Assembly (NCBI RefSeq): GCF_000312425.1
Contig: NZ_HE997181.1
Location: 3,667,395-3,731,394 of the forward strand
Length of the DNA: 64,000 nt
Source: Reyranella massiliensis 521
Lineage (GTDB): Bacteria; Pseudomonadota; Alphaproteobacteria; Reyranellales; Reyranellaceae
Direction: 5' to 3'
The notes under the pieces were generated by a model. That model searched no databases, had not been told where the DNA came from, and saw nothing but the letters and a program-made list of their open reading frames with translations. Each line of letters starts with the position of its first letter. Position 1 is the stretch's first letter. The position numbers were made by a program, and so were the translations under genes. Positions 17,324 to 27,200 of the stretch are shown here, in pieces.

Positions 17324-19449
17324 GACACATGCTCTGGTATGGAGACGGCGACCGTGAACTGCAGTTCGTGGCGGCCATCAAGTTCGATTGAGTAGAAATC
17401 CTCCGAGTCTTCCCTGTCGTGCACATCGACAAACGTGCGCTCCTTGTCGTCGAGTTGCTCGAACCGGAAGCGAATCGGATACTGATCGGTATTCTCCGAG
17501 AGATAGATGTCGTCGAAGAGGTCTTCTACCTCGTCGGCCATATCCTCGCCGTCGCGATAGCGAATCTCGTAACGCGCGGCGATGATGCGATCTCCGACTG
17601 TGAAGTCGGTGATCTTTCGGACCAGATCAGGCTGGTGATCGTCATCGTCCGACCGTTGGAATTCGAACGTGTCGTCGCCCTCCCCTCCGGTCATAATGGC
17701 CGACATATTTGCGGCGGTCAGATGATCGTCGCCCTGCCCGCCGATGATCCTCTCGAACCCCTCGATCAGGTCGCGCCCGATATCGGTTCCTTCGGCTGTG
17801 CCCGCTCCGACGTCGACGACGATGTCCAGGAAGGCGGACGAGTAGTCGATCGTATCTTCGCCGGCATCGCCGGAAAAGGAATCCTCGTTGCCATCGGCTG
17901 CCGCCACGACGTGATCGTCGCCATCGCCGCCCCGAACCTCGTCGACCCCAACTCCATCGGAAAGGAAATCGTCGCCATCGCCGCCGAAGAGCTGATCGCT
18001 TCCGTCGCCTGCCAGCAAAGTGTCTTGATCTCCGCCGCCATGCAGTTCGTCGTTGCCATCGCTGCCGTACAGAGTGTCGTTGCCCGCATCACCGTGCATC
18101 GTGTCATCGCCGGGCCCGCCGATCAGGACGTCCTGCTCCTCGCCGCCGTGCAGTTCGTCGTTCCCCTCGCCGCCATCGAGAGTGTCGTCGCCGGCACCTC
18201 CGTGGATCTTATCGTCGCCGTCACCCCCGATCAGGATGTCGCCGCCGGCGCCACCGGAAATGCGGTCGTCGCCTTGCTCGCCATGTATCGTATCGTCACC
18301 ATCCTCGCCAAAGAGACGGTCGTTACCGGAACCGCCGAAGACGACATCGTTTCCGGGTCCGGCCAGGACGACGTCATCGCCCGCGCCGCCATAGATGACG
18401 TCATCGCCAGCCCCTGCGACGACGTGATCGTGGCCGTCGCCCGCCAGGATCGCGTCATTGCCTTCGCGGGCGTCGATGTTGTCATCGCCGCCGCGGCCAT
18501 CGATCAGCTCGCCGCAGCGCGTCCCGAGTAGATTGTCGTCGCCCTCGGTCCCAAAGATCGGCGGCGCCTCCACGACGTTGAAGAAGGCCTCCTGCTCGAT
18601 CGACGTCGTACCATCGCTGATCTGGTATTTCAGCGCGACCTCGCCAAGCCAGCCCCGCTCCGGCGTGAACATCCAGCCGCCGCCTTCCACGGGCGTGAGA
18701 GTGCCCGTCGATGCTTCGAGCTGGATTGGCTTCAGGGTGTCGCCATCTGCGTCGGTAGCACCTGCGAGCAAGGCAAGCAGCGGAATTAAGTAGGCACTGC
18801 AGCCAACGAGGTCCTGCAACCGGACAGGACCGGCGAGTTTCGGCGCCCGGTTGGCCACCGGGTCGGGATTGCTGCGGTTTGGAGGGTTGAACCGAGGGTC
18901 ATCGTGCCGTCGCCCGCCCTCGTCGTTACCGTCGCCACCACCACCTCCGCCGCCGCGACGCGCGACTTCATCGACTGGCGCCTTGGCAACCGACGGCGGC
19001 CCTCCGCGCTGGTTGTCGTTGCTGGCGCTTCCCTGATCCGGCCGCCCGAGCGATCCTGCCCGGGAGAAATCGATGGGACGCGAGTCGTTGGCCAGGAAAT
19101 TGTTGACCGCTTCCTGTGGCAACAGCTTCTTGGGTGTCAGCGGCACGACCTTCTCGGAGTCGCTTTCGGGCTCCTGCTTCCCTTCGTTAGCCGCACTCGC
19201 ACCCAGCTCTTCTGAGTCCCCGCCCGTACTACCTGACTTGTCGGTCTCTTCGGTCGGCCGCCGCTTGGGCTGCGGCGCCGCGGCAAGTTCGGTGGGCAGG
19301 AAGCTTTTCAGATAGACCGCCACGCCCGCCAGGAAGACGAAGAAGGCGTGAGGAAGCAGACTGGGCTTGGTGTTCTCGGCGAGAACATAGGTCTCGCGCG
19401 AAGGCTGGGTCGGCTGCTGAACCTCCCTCGTGGCCTGGACCTTGATCAT
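17320..19449 (-). CDS. RTX calcium-binding protein with N-terminal membrane segment and cadherin-like domain
   Basis: A 709-residue protein encoded between the exporter and adaptor genes, with four-base ATGA overlaps at both ends. The parts, in order: a short tail and one hydrophobic segment (LLPHAFFVFLAGVAVYL, about residues 31-48), an acidic and glycine-rich low-complexity linker (to about 200), a cadherin-like unit (LLAGATDADGDTL, WMFTPERGWLGEVALKYQISDG, about 215-290), and a long run of GGxGxDxIxG nonapeptides (about 297-600). A C-terminal acidic domain (DRIIAARYEIRYRD to the end) completes it. RTX repeats fold on calcium outside the cell. An inner-membrane anchor on an RTX protein is unusual; it may be a membrane-tethered accessory of the exporter or a retained substrate. 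Confidence 0.85.
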   Translation of the reverse strand: MIKVQATREVQQPTQPSRETYVLAENTKPSLLPHAFFVFLAGVAVYLKSFLPTELAAAPQPKRRPTEETDKSGSTGGDSEELGASAANEGKQEPESDSEKVVPLTPKKLLPQEAVNNFLANDSRPIDFSRAGSLGRPDQGSASNDNQRGGPPSVAKAPVDEVARRGGGGGGGDGNDEGGRRHDDPRFNPPNRSNPDPVANRAPKLAGPVRLQDLVGCSAYLIPLLALLAGATDADGDTLKPIQLEASTGTLTPVEGGGWMFTPERGWLGEVALKYQISDGTTSIEQEAFFNVVEAPPIFGTEGDDNLLGTRCGELIDGRGGDDNIDAREGNDAILAGDGHDHVVAGAGDDVIYGGAGDDVVLAGPGNDVVFGGSGNDRLFGEDGDDTIHGEQGDDRISGGAGGDILIGGDGDDKIHGGAGDDTLDGGEGNDELHGGEEQDVLIGGPGDDTMHGDAGNDTLYGSDGNDELHGGGDQDTLLAGDGSDQLFGGDGDDFLSDGVGVDEVRGGDGDDHVVAAADGNEDSFSGDAGEDTIDYSSAFLDIVVDVGAGTAEGTDIGRDLIEGFERIIGGQGDDHLTAANMSAIMTGGEGDDTFEFQRSDDDDHQPDLVRKITDFTVGDRIIAARYEIRYRDGEDMADEVEDLFDDIYLSENTDQYPIRFRFEQLDDKERTFVDVHDREDSEDFYSIELDGRHELQFTVAVSIPEHVS

Positions 19450-21197
19450 GCCGGCCGCCTCAACGGGGGTTGAACCATTGCCACCGCGGGCCTCGTATTG
19501 GGCTGACCGGTCGGAGTCATGATCTCCTCCTTCTTGCCAAATGCCGTCAGGCGACCTGCCTGCACGATGGCGACAAGATCGACGGCAACGAGAGCGCTGG
19601 GCCTGTGAGCGATGACAATTGCGATGCCGCCCCGCTCCTTGATGCCACGAATCGCCTGCGTCAGCGCTTCCTCGCCTTCGCCATCGAGGTTCGAGTTGGG
19701 TTCGTCCATGACGACCACAAAGGGATTGTCGTACAGCGCACGCGCCAGAGCGACGCGTTGCCTCTGCCCCGCCGACAAGGCCATACCCTGCGGGCCAAGC
19801 TGGGTCCGGTAGCCTTCGGGCATCTTCACGATCATGTCATGCACGCCGGCCGCCTGCGCCGCGGTGATGACCTTCCTGTAGTCGGGCTCGGGCTCGAAGC
19901 GACAGATATTCTCTTCGATCGTCGCGTCCATCAGGCCGACGTCCTGTGGCAGATAGCCGATATGCTTGCCGATCTCGTCCTCGCGCCACTGCGAGAGATC
20001 GGCTCCATCCAGACGCACATTGCCGCGCAGGACCGGCCAAATGCCGGTCAGAGCGCGCGCCATCGTCGTCTTGCCGCCGGCACTGGGTCCGATGATCCCC
20101 ACCGCCTGGCCAGCGAGGAGCTCGAACTTGATCTCGCTCAGGACGACCTGTCCCGTACCTGGAGCCGCGACCGTGATCTTGTCGACGACAAGGCTTTGCT
20201 TCGGCGCCGGCAATTGCATCGGCGGATCCACCGCTGCCAAGGCGATCACCGTCTCGCGCAGCCGCTCATATGCGGTCCGCGCTGCGACAAAGCCCTTCCA
20301 GTTGCCGATCGCCTGATCCACCGGCGCCAATGCCCGCGCTGCCGCCACCGAACAGGCGATGATCGCGCCGGCGGTCAGCTCGCCCTTGATCGTGAGGTAG
20401 GCGCCCAGCCCCAGAAGCGCGGACTGCAGCAGCATCCGCAGAACCCGAGATATGGCCGCGAACGTACCGCCGATGTCGTTGGCCTTTGTCTGCAGTTCCA
20501 GGTGTTCGCCATTGGCATCGTTGAATCGGTCGACCGCCCGGCCAGCGAAGCCCATGGCTCTTATGACCTCGGCGTTGCGCGCATTGGAATCCGCGATGGT
20601 GTTGCGGGCCACGGCCGCCTTACGCGTGGAGCCATGCAGCCGTTTGGTCATGATCTCGCTGACGATGGTGAGAACCGTCAGCACGAAGGCGCCGGCGAAA
20701 GTCAGCGCGCCCAGCAAGGGGTGGAGGAAGTAGATGAACGCCAGATAGATCGGCATCCACGGCAGATCGAACAGTGCTGCCGGCCCCTGGCTGCCAAGAA
20801 ACCCGCGGACCGTATCGACATCCCTTCCACGCTCCAGCGCTTCCGACGTCGAGAAGCCGAAGCGCGGCATGTCGATAGCGACGCGATGCGCCAGTGGTGC
20901 GATCTTCTTGTCGAGGCGCGCACCGACGCGGACGAGGATCTGCGAGCGGACGACGTCGAAGCCGCCCTGGAACATGTAGAGGCCAATGGCGAGGGCCGAC
21001 AGGACGAGAAGCGTGGGAATGCTTCCACTGGTCAAGGCCCGATCGTAGATCTGCATCATGTACAGCGAGCCGGTCAACGCGAGCAGGTTGATGAGACCCG
21101 ATATCAGAAACAGAAACAGGACAATGGCACGAAATCCTCGCGTGAGTTCCGCGAGGTTCTTTCGCTTTGCCGGAGTTAACTCTTTGGATTTAGCCAT
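19446..21197 (-). CDS. Type I secretion ABC transporter, permease/ATPase (PrtD-like)
   Basis: Inner-membrane exporter that energises secretion of the RTX proteins encoded beside it. The 583-residue product has a six-helix membrane domain (about residues 20-310, with ALTSGSIPTLLVLS and FDLPWMPIYLAFIYFLHP, hallmarks of PrtD-type exporters). The nucleotide-binding domain has Walker A GPSAGGKTT near 365, signature LSAGQRQRVALARAL near 470, Walker B VVVMDEP and the H-loop IAHRP. It lacks a C39 peptidase-like N-terminal domain, unlike HlyB. The start at 21197 has AGGG about eight bases upstream. It lies 87 bases downstream of the giant peroxidase gene, with a hairpin in between, and overlaps the next gene by four bases. 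Confidence 0.94.
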   Translation of the reverse strand: MAKSKELTPAKRKNLAELTRGFRAIVLFLFLISGLINLLALTGSLYMMQIYDRALTSGSIPTLLVLSALAIGLYMFQGGFDVVRSQILVRVGARLDKKIAPLAHRVAIDMPRFGFSTSEALERGRDVDTVRGFLGSQGPAALFDLPWMPIYLAFIYFLHPLLGALTFAGAFVLTVLTIVSEIMTKRLHGSTRKAAVARNTIADSNARNAEVIRAMGFAGRAVDRFNDANGEHLELQTKANDIGGTFAAISRVLRMLLQSALLGLGAYLTIKGELTAGAIIACSVAAARALAPVDQAIGNWKGFVAARTAYERLRETVIALAAVDPPMQLPAPKQSLVVDKITVAAPGTGQVVLSEIKFELLAGQAVGIIGPSAGGKTTMARALTGIWPVLRGNVRLDGADLSQWREDEIGKHIGYLPQDVGLMDATIEENICRFEPEPDYRKVITAAQAAGVHDMIVKMPEGYRTQLGPQGMALSAGQRQRVALARALYDNPFVVVMDEPNSNLDGEGEEALTQAIRGIKERGGIAIVIAHRPSALVAVDLVAIVQAGRLTAFGKKEEIMTPTGQPNTRPAVAMVQPPLRRPA

Positions 21198-21241
21198 ACG
21201 CGCCCTGCCCCGTCGGTTGTCTTGGCGGCTTGGACGAGTTG

Positions 21242-21263
21242 GGAGTGGGCATCCGCCCACTCC
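21242..21263 (-). terminator. Hairpin between the secreted peroxidase gene and its exporter gene
   Basis: Perfect nine-base arms (GGAGTGGGC / GCCCACTCC) with a four-base loop between the peroxidase stop and the exporter start. No U-run follows on the minus strand. It probably limits read-through or protects the long upstream message, giving more substrate than exporter. Confidence 0.5.
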
Positions 21264-21284
21264 GCTCCCCGTCCCCTCGCCCCC

Positions 21285-24200
21285 TTAGCCGGTCACATTC
21301 GAGTTGTTCATGGTGTGGTGACCTTCGATCTGGATCTTGAAGTCGGCGGCTGTGTCGCCGTCGACATTGCCCTGGAGGATGGTGAACTCCCCATCGGCCC
21401 GCGTTTCATAGGTCACCGCCAGCTGGCCCGCCGCGGTCAACTGTCCGTTGCTAACCAGGGTGAATGCCTGGTCGCCGCCAGCCCCGATGTTGGCATCGAT
21501 GCCGGACAGATCGACCCGGTCGCCGGGCTCGAAGAACAGGATGGTGTCGCCGTCCGCCGCCGTCACCGACTGGAACTTGAAGGTATCGTTCCCCGCTCCG
21601 CCGTTCATGATGTTGGCGGAGTTGCTCGCGATGATGGTGTCGTTGCCCGAGCCGGTGTTGACGTTCTCGATGCTCCAGATCGTGTCGTTGCCGGTCTGGC
21701 TGCTCGAGGCGCTGCCCTTGCTCCCGGCACCGGTTCCGAGGTTGACGGAGACGGCCACGGTCGCCGCGGAGACGTCGAGCGTGTCGCCTCCCGTGCCGCC
21801 GTCGCTGTCGTCGCCGAAGTAGACGTCGTTGCCGTCGCCGATCTCGGCCACGATCAGGTCGTCGCCCGCCCCGCCGAACACGGTGTCGTCGCCAGCACCG
21901 GCAACGATCATGTCTGCGCCGCCGTCGCCGAACAGACGGTCGGCCCCAGCATCGCCGTAGATCACGTCCGCATGCTCGCCGCCGAAGGCCTGGTCGTCGC
22001 CGGCGCCGGCGAAAATCATGTCCCGACCCTCGCCGCCGCGGACGAGGTCCGCACCTTCGCCAGCCACGATGACGTCGGCACCCGCACCGCCGATGGCAAC
22101 GTCATCTCCGGCCTTGCCGACGATGTCGTCGGCGCCGTCCGTCCCGACGAGGACGTCGTCCCCGGCAGTACCGTTCTTAACCGCACCCGAAGGCGTTTCG
22201 CCGTCGGTCGGCTCCTCGTCCACCGGCTCTTCGTCGGGCCCGTCCGAGATGAACTGCGGCGGCACCACGCCCGTGAAGGTGACCGAATGGGTCCCGTTCG
22301 AGAAGGTCTTGGTGCCGTTCCCGTTGTCCGTCAGAACATAGGTCGACAGATCCGCGCCGTCAGTCAGCTCGATCACGTCCTCTGCGCGCAGCGCACCGAT
22401 GATGATGTCGTTGCCGCCATTGGACTTGAAGACGATGCGGTGCGCTGAACCGAGCGATGAGATGTCGATCGTGTCGTCACCGGCATTGCCGTCGATGGTG
22501 ATCGTGTTGAGCCGCAGGCTGGTTCCGGAGAAGTCGCCGATGACCTGGAAGGTATCGCCTCCGGCCGTGCCCCCAGGTGCGTTGGGGTCGACGCTGTTGA
22601 TGCGGATCTCCTCGACTTCGCGCAGCTCGGCGATCACCGAGTTCGCGAAGTCGGTGTTCGGCCCGCGCGTGATGACGATCTCCGTGGCCGCATTGAGGCT
22701 ATTGCCGTTGTTGCCGGCAAGTGCGTCCCAGGCTGCCCGCGTATAGATGCGGTAGGTCTCGGCGATCGCCCCGTTGCCGTTGATCACGAAGGTGTCGCCC
22801 GCAGCCCCTTCCGTGCCGCCATTGACGATGTCGCGACCGTCGGAGTTCGTCAGCGACGTGGCCGTGGCATTGTTGGCGCTCCACACGAAGGTGTCGTCGC
22901 CGGCATCGCCGTTGACCGTATCGTTGCCCGTTCCACCCACGATCGTATCGTTGCCGTCGCCGGCATTGACGGTGTCGTTACCGCCCAGCGCGTTGATCGT
23001 GTCGTCGCCCGCCGAACCGTTATGCGTCAGACCGATGCCGTTGCCGGTGATCACGTTGCCGGCCGTGGACAGGATGAAGTCCGTGGCGGTGATGTTGGTG
23101 AACTCCAACTCCTCGACCCGGATCGTGCCCAGCGCGTTCCCACCGGCATCGTTGACCGTGATCAACGTGTCGTCCGTGGCTCCATCCTCGATGTCTTGAA
23201 TGATGACTCGAGTGGCGAAGTTGGCGGCCGTGACCCCCAACGCGCTGATGTTGATGAGGTCCTGCGTGGCGGCCGTGCCGCCCGTGGCGTCGAAGTTGGT
23301 GACGATGTCCGCGCCGAACCCGCTGGCATTGTAGACCAGCACGTCGTTGCCATTGCCGACATCGATCGTGTCGTTGCCGGCACCGCCGATGATGGTGTCG
23401 GCGTCGCCCCCCGTCCCGCCATTCAGCGTATCGTCGCCTTCGCCGCCGTCGATGATGTCAGCGCCGTCGCCGCCATTGATGGTGTCGGCGCCGCCGCCAC
23501 CGAGGAGCAGGTTGGCCGCGCCGTTGCCGTTGATCACGTTGGCGAGCGCGTTGCCTGTGCCGTCGACCGCGCCGTCGTTAAGGTCGAGGTTCTCGACATT
23601 GGCCCCGAGGACATAAGAGATCGAGGCTTCGACCCTATCCGTACCGCTGGTCGCGAGAGCGGCCTCCGTCACGCTGTCGCCGGCATCGTCGACGAAGTAG
23701 ACGTCGTCGCCGTCGCCACCGGTCATCGCATCCGCACCCAACCCGCCGACCAGGGTGTCATTGCCGCCGAGACCGCTCAGCGTGTCGTTGAGGTCGCCGC
23801 CGGTGATCGTGTTGTTCAACGCATTGCCCGTGCCGACGAACTGATCGGCGTCGACACCGGTGTAGGTCAGGTTCTCGACATTCGCGTACGTCGCGAGCGA
23901 GAGCGCCACCAGTTCGGTATTGACCGTGTCCGTGCCGGTATTCGCGCCGGCCGCTTCGACGATCACGTCGGCCGCATCGTCGACAACGTAGGTATCGTTA
24001 CCGTTGAGACCGACCATGGTATCGACGCCGGCACCGCCGTCGAGCAGGTCGTTGTCGCCGTTGCCGGAGCCGCCGACGAGCAGGTCGTCGCCGTCACCGC
24101 CGGACAGGTTGTTGTCACCCGTGCCGCCGAAGATGAGATCGTTCAGCGCGCCGCCGATGATCTCGTCATTCGTACCGTCTTCGCCCGCTACGAAATTGTT

Positions 24201-27200
24201 GCGCGCGTTCGTGGTGGCGTTGGTCGCCAGATTGACGCCACCGTCGTCGCGATTTGCCGGATCGGCGCGGTTGATGAAGTAGTCGCCTTCGAGCAGGTAG
24301 CCGTTGAACGTGGCGCCGTTGAAGTTGATCAGCTCTACGCCTGTCTGGGTGTTCGTCCCGCTGAAGTGCCCGTTCACGGTGACCTGCTGACCTTCATAGC
24401 TGATCGCCAGGTTGCCGTTCTGGGTACCCGTGTTCGTGTCGGCTGCATTCAGGCTGCTGATCACCGGCAGGCCGGACACTGGATCGATCACGTTCGAGAG
24501 GATCGAGATGCGATCGGCTGCACCACCATTCGCCCCTTCGTTGATGATGTCGTTGCCATCGCCGAAGGTGAACGAATAGGTGTCGTCGCCGTTGCCACCG
24601 TTGAGCGTCTCGACCGCAGAGAACGAGATCGCCAGGTTGTCGATCGACAGGCCCTCGGTCGTCTGGTTGATCGCGGAGCCGACGAAGCGGATCGCGGCCG
24701 TCGCCGAAAACGGCCCGTTGACGGTGTAGGAGCGGTCGACGCTGCCGCCATCGCCGGTGTAACCATCCAGGGCGACAAAGTTCACGCCGTCGGCAGCGAA
24801 CTGCACCTGGACATATTCGCCCGTGCCGGTCTGCGTCGCCGTGTTGTACGTACCGTCGAGACCATCGGCGTTCGAAGTGAAGGTGATGGTTGCCGTGTTG
24901 GCGGCGGACAGGTCCACCACTCGCGTGATCTGCGCACCGTCACTTGTGGCACCACCGATGACGCGAAGCGTATTGTTGTTGGCGTCGTCGATGCGAATCT
25001 GACCATTCGCAACACCGCCGTTTGCACCGGCGATGTCGTCCGCCTCGACCCAGTCCGGCCCCCAGTTCGTGGTCCCGTTCGTGTTGCCGAGGCTCTGGCT
25101 GTTGAAGTTGTCGGCATACTGCCCGCTCGTTGCCGGCCCATTGGGCCCGCCGACAAGGATGTCGTTGCCGTCGCCGCCGTTGAGGATGTCGTTACCACCC
25201 AGACCCAGAATGAGATCGTCCTGCGCCGTGCCGGTGATCACGTCGTTGCCGGCAGTGCCGACGCGGATATTGAGCGCCCCACCGCCGAGGAACTCCACCT
25301 GCTCGATGCCACGCAGGCGATCCGACCCGTCGAGCGAGTCTTCCACGGCATGCGTGACGATCAGCTGCCCGTCGGCTGTCGCGGAGAACGTGTATTCGCC
25401 GCGGCTGCCTTGGAACACAGCTACGTCGGTATCACCGGCCGTCGTATCGGTCAGGATCTCCCGGATGATCTTCAGTTGACCCGGATTGTAGGTGCCATTG
25501 AACATCAGCGACGAGAGCTCGGTCATGCTCTGATAGGTCGCGATCAGCGGACCTGTCCCAAGACCAGCCGGCGTGTTTTCGTACACACCGATCGACACCT
25601 CGAGATACTTGTCGCCGTCGATGATGTCGTCGCCGGCGTTGCCTTGAATCCTGTCGCTACCGTCACCGCCGAGGATGATGTCGCCGGCATTGTAGACCAC
25701 GGCGCCAGCGACAAGAGCCGCAACCTGCGCATTGGTCAGGCCGAGCACCTGCTGGAGGCCGGCGATGAGCGCGAGGCTCTCCTTGGTGAGCTGGCTGCCG
25801 CGATAGCCCTCGGCACCGTCGCCGCCTTGCCCGACCGGCAAGCGGTCCGCCGCCACTACATTGGAGCCGCCCAGGATGTCGTTGAACCTCGAGCCCGAAA
25901 GCCCTTCCATCGACTGGTATTCGTCGAGCGCGGCGTTCGCCGGGAGCGTCGGCGCCTCGTCGAAGATGATCGGACGCGAGAGGTCCGCATTCACGGCGGT
26001 GGTGCTGTCGAAGTAGGTCGCCCAGTCGAACCCCGACATACCAGCCATCTTTCCACGGCCGGGGCTGCCGACCATGATGTCATCGCCGCCTTCGCCGATG
26101 AACTCGTCGAAGCCACCGTCGCCGCGGAAGACGTCGTGACCGTCGATATTGTCGTGTGCGAAGATTTCGTCGAAGTTGTCGCCCGGCGCGCCGTCGAAGG
26201 TGCCGGTTTCGATCCAGTCGTCGCCTTCGTTACCGAGGATGCGTTCGGCGTTCTTGTTGCCATAGATGAAGTCGTTCCCTTCGCCGGCGAACACCTCCGA
26301 CCCCATGTCGGTGCCGAGGAAGATGAAGTCCTGGCCACGACCGCCCATGACGAGGTCGAGGCCGCCACCGGCGTGAACAACGTCGTTGCCGTCGCCGGCC
26401 TTCACGTTGTCGTCGCCGCCCATGTCGGTGATGATGTCGTCACCGGCACCGGCGTTGAAGATGTCGTTGCCCAGGCCGCCTTCGAGACGGTCGTTGCCGC
26501 CGTCGCCGTAGAGCGTGTCGTCGCCGATGCCGGCGATGAGCGTATCGTCCTCCTCGGTACCGCCGAGCAGAACGTGGTCGCCGCCCGTGTAGCGCAGGTA
26601 GTTGGTATCGGCTCCAACGGTCGCCGGATTGTCGCGAACGACGATGCGCGTCAGCAAGCCGCCGCCGGTCGGGTCGTCGCTTTCCAGCGTGCCGTTGCCG
26701 TCGAGGTCGTTGAACTGCTTGGTCTGATCGACTTCGAGGATGAGGCCCGGGGTCGAGAACACGTCCGACGGCAGGTGCTTGGCGTCCGTGTTGCGCATGA
26801 TCATCGCGGCGAAGGAGTTATTCTCCATTTCGCCGAAGAGGTGCAGACCGTCGAGCCGCTGCAGGTAGTAGAAGCGGTCGCCGCTCTGCAGGTTCTCCAT
26901 CATGCCTTCGAAAACGAAGTTGAAGGTCGACCCCAGCATGCCGCCGAACGGCATGATCTGCTCGGCAAGGCCGCCGATCCACAGATCGACGAGCTCGAGG
27001 CCGCCAAGATTGGAGGCATAGGCGCCTTGGCCATTCAGGAACGCTTCCGCGTCGGCCGGCACCTCGAAGCCACCGACAGATTGGCCGAGGATGATGGTCA
27101 ACGCGGCGTCACGCTTGCCTTCCACCGTCGTCTGCGAGGTGATCAGCGAGTGCGTCCCGTAAGCAGCGATGAAGTTGATGATCGAGGCTTCGTTCTTCAG

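Noticed and set aside
17419..18531. Long plus-strand frame opposite the membrane-anchored RTX gene
   Set aside because: Same cause as above: antisense reading of glycine/aspartate repeats gives Val/Ala/Ile-rich text without structure.
18000..26600. Short tandem repeats that could suggest a CRISPR or satellite array
   Set aside because: The repeats are nine codons long, diverged and in frame; they encode RTX nonapeptides and have no spacer structure.
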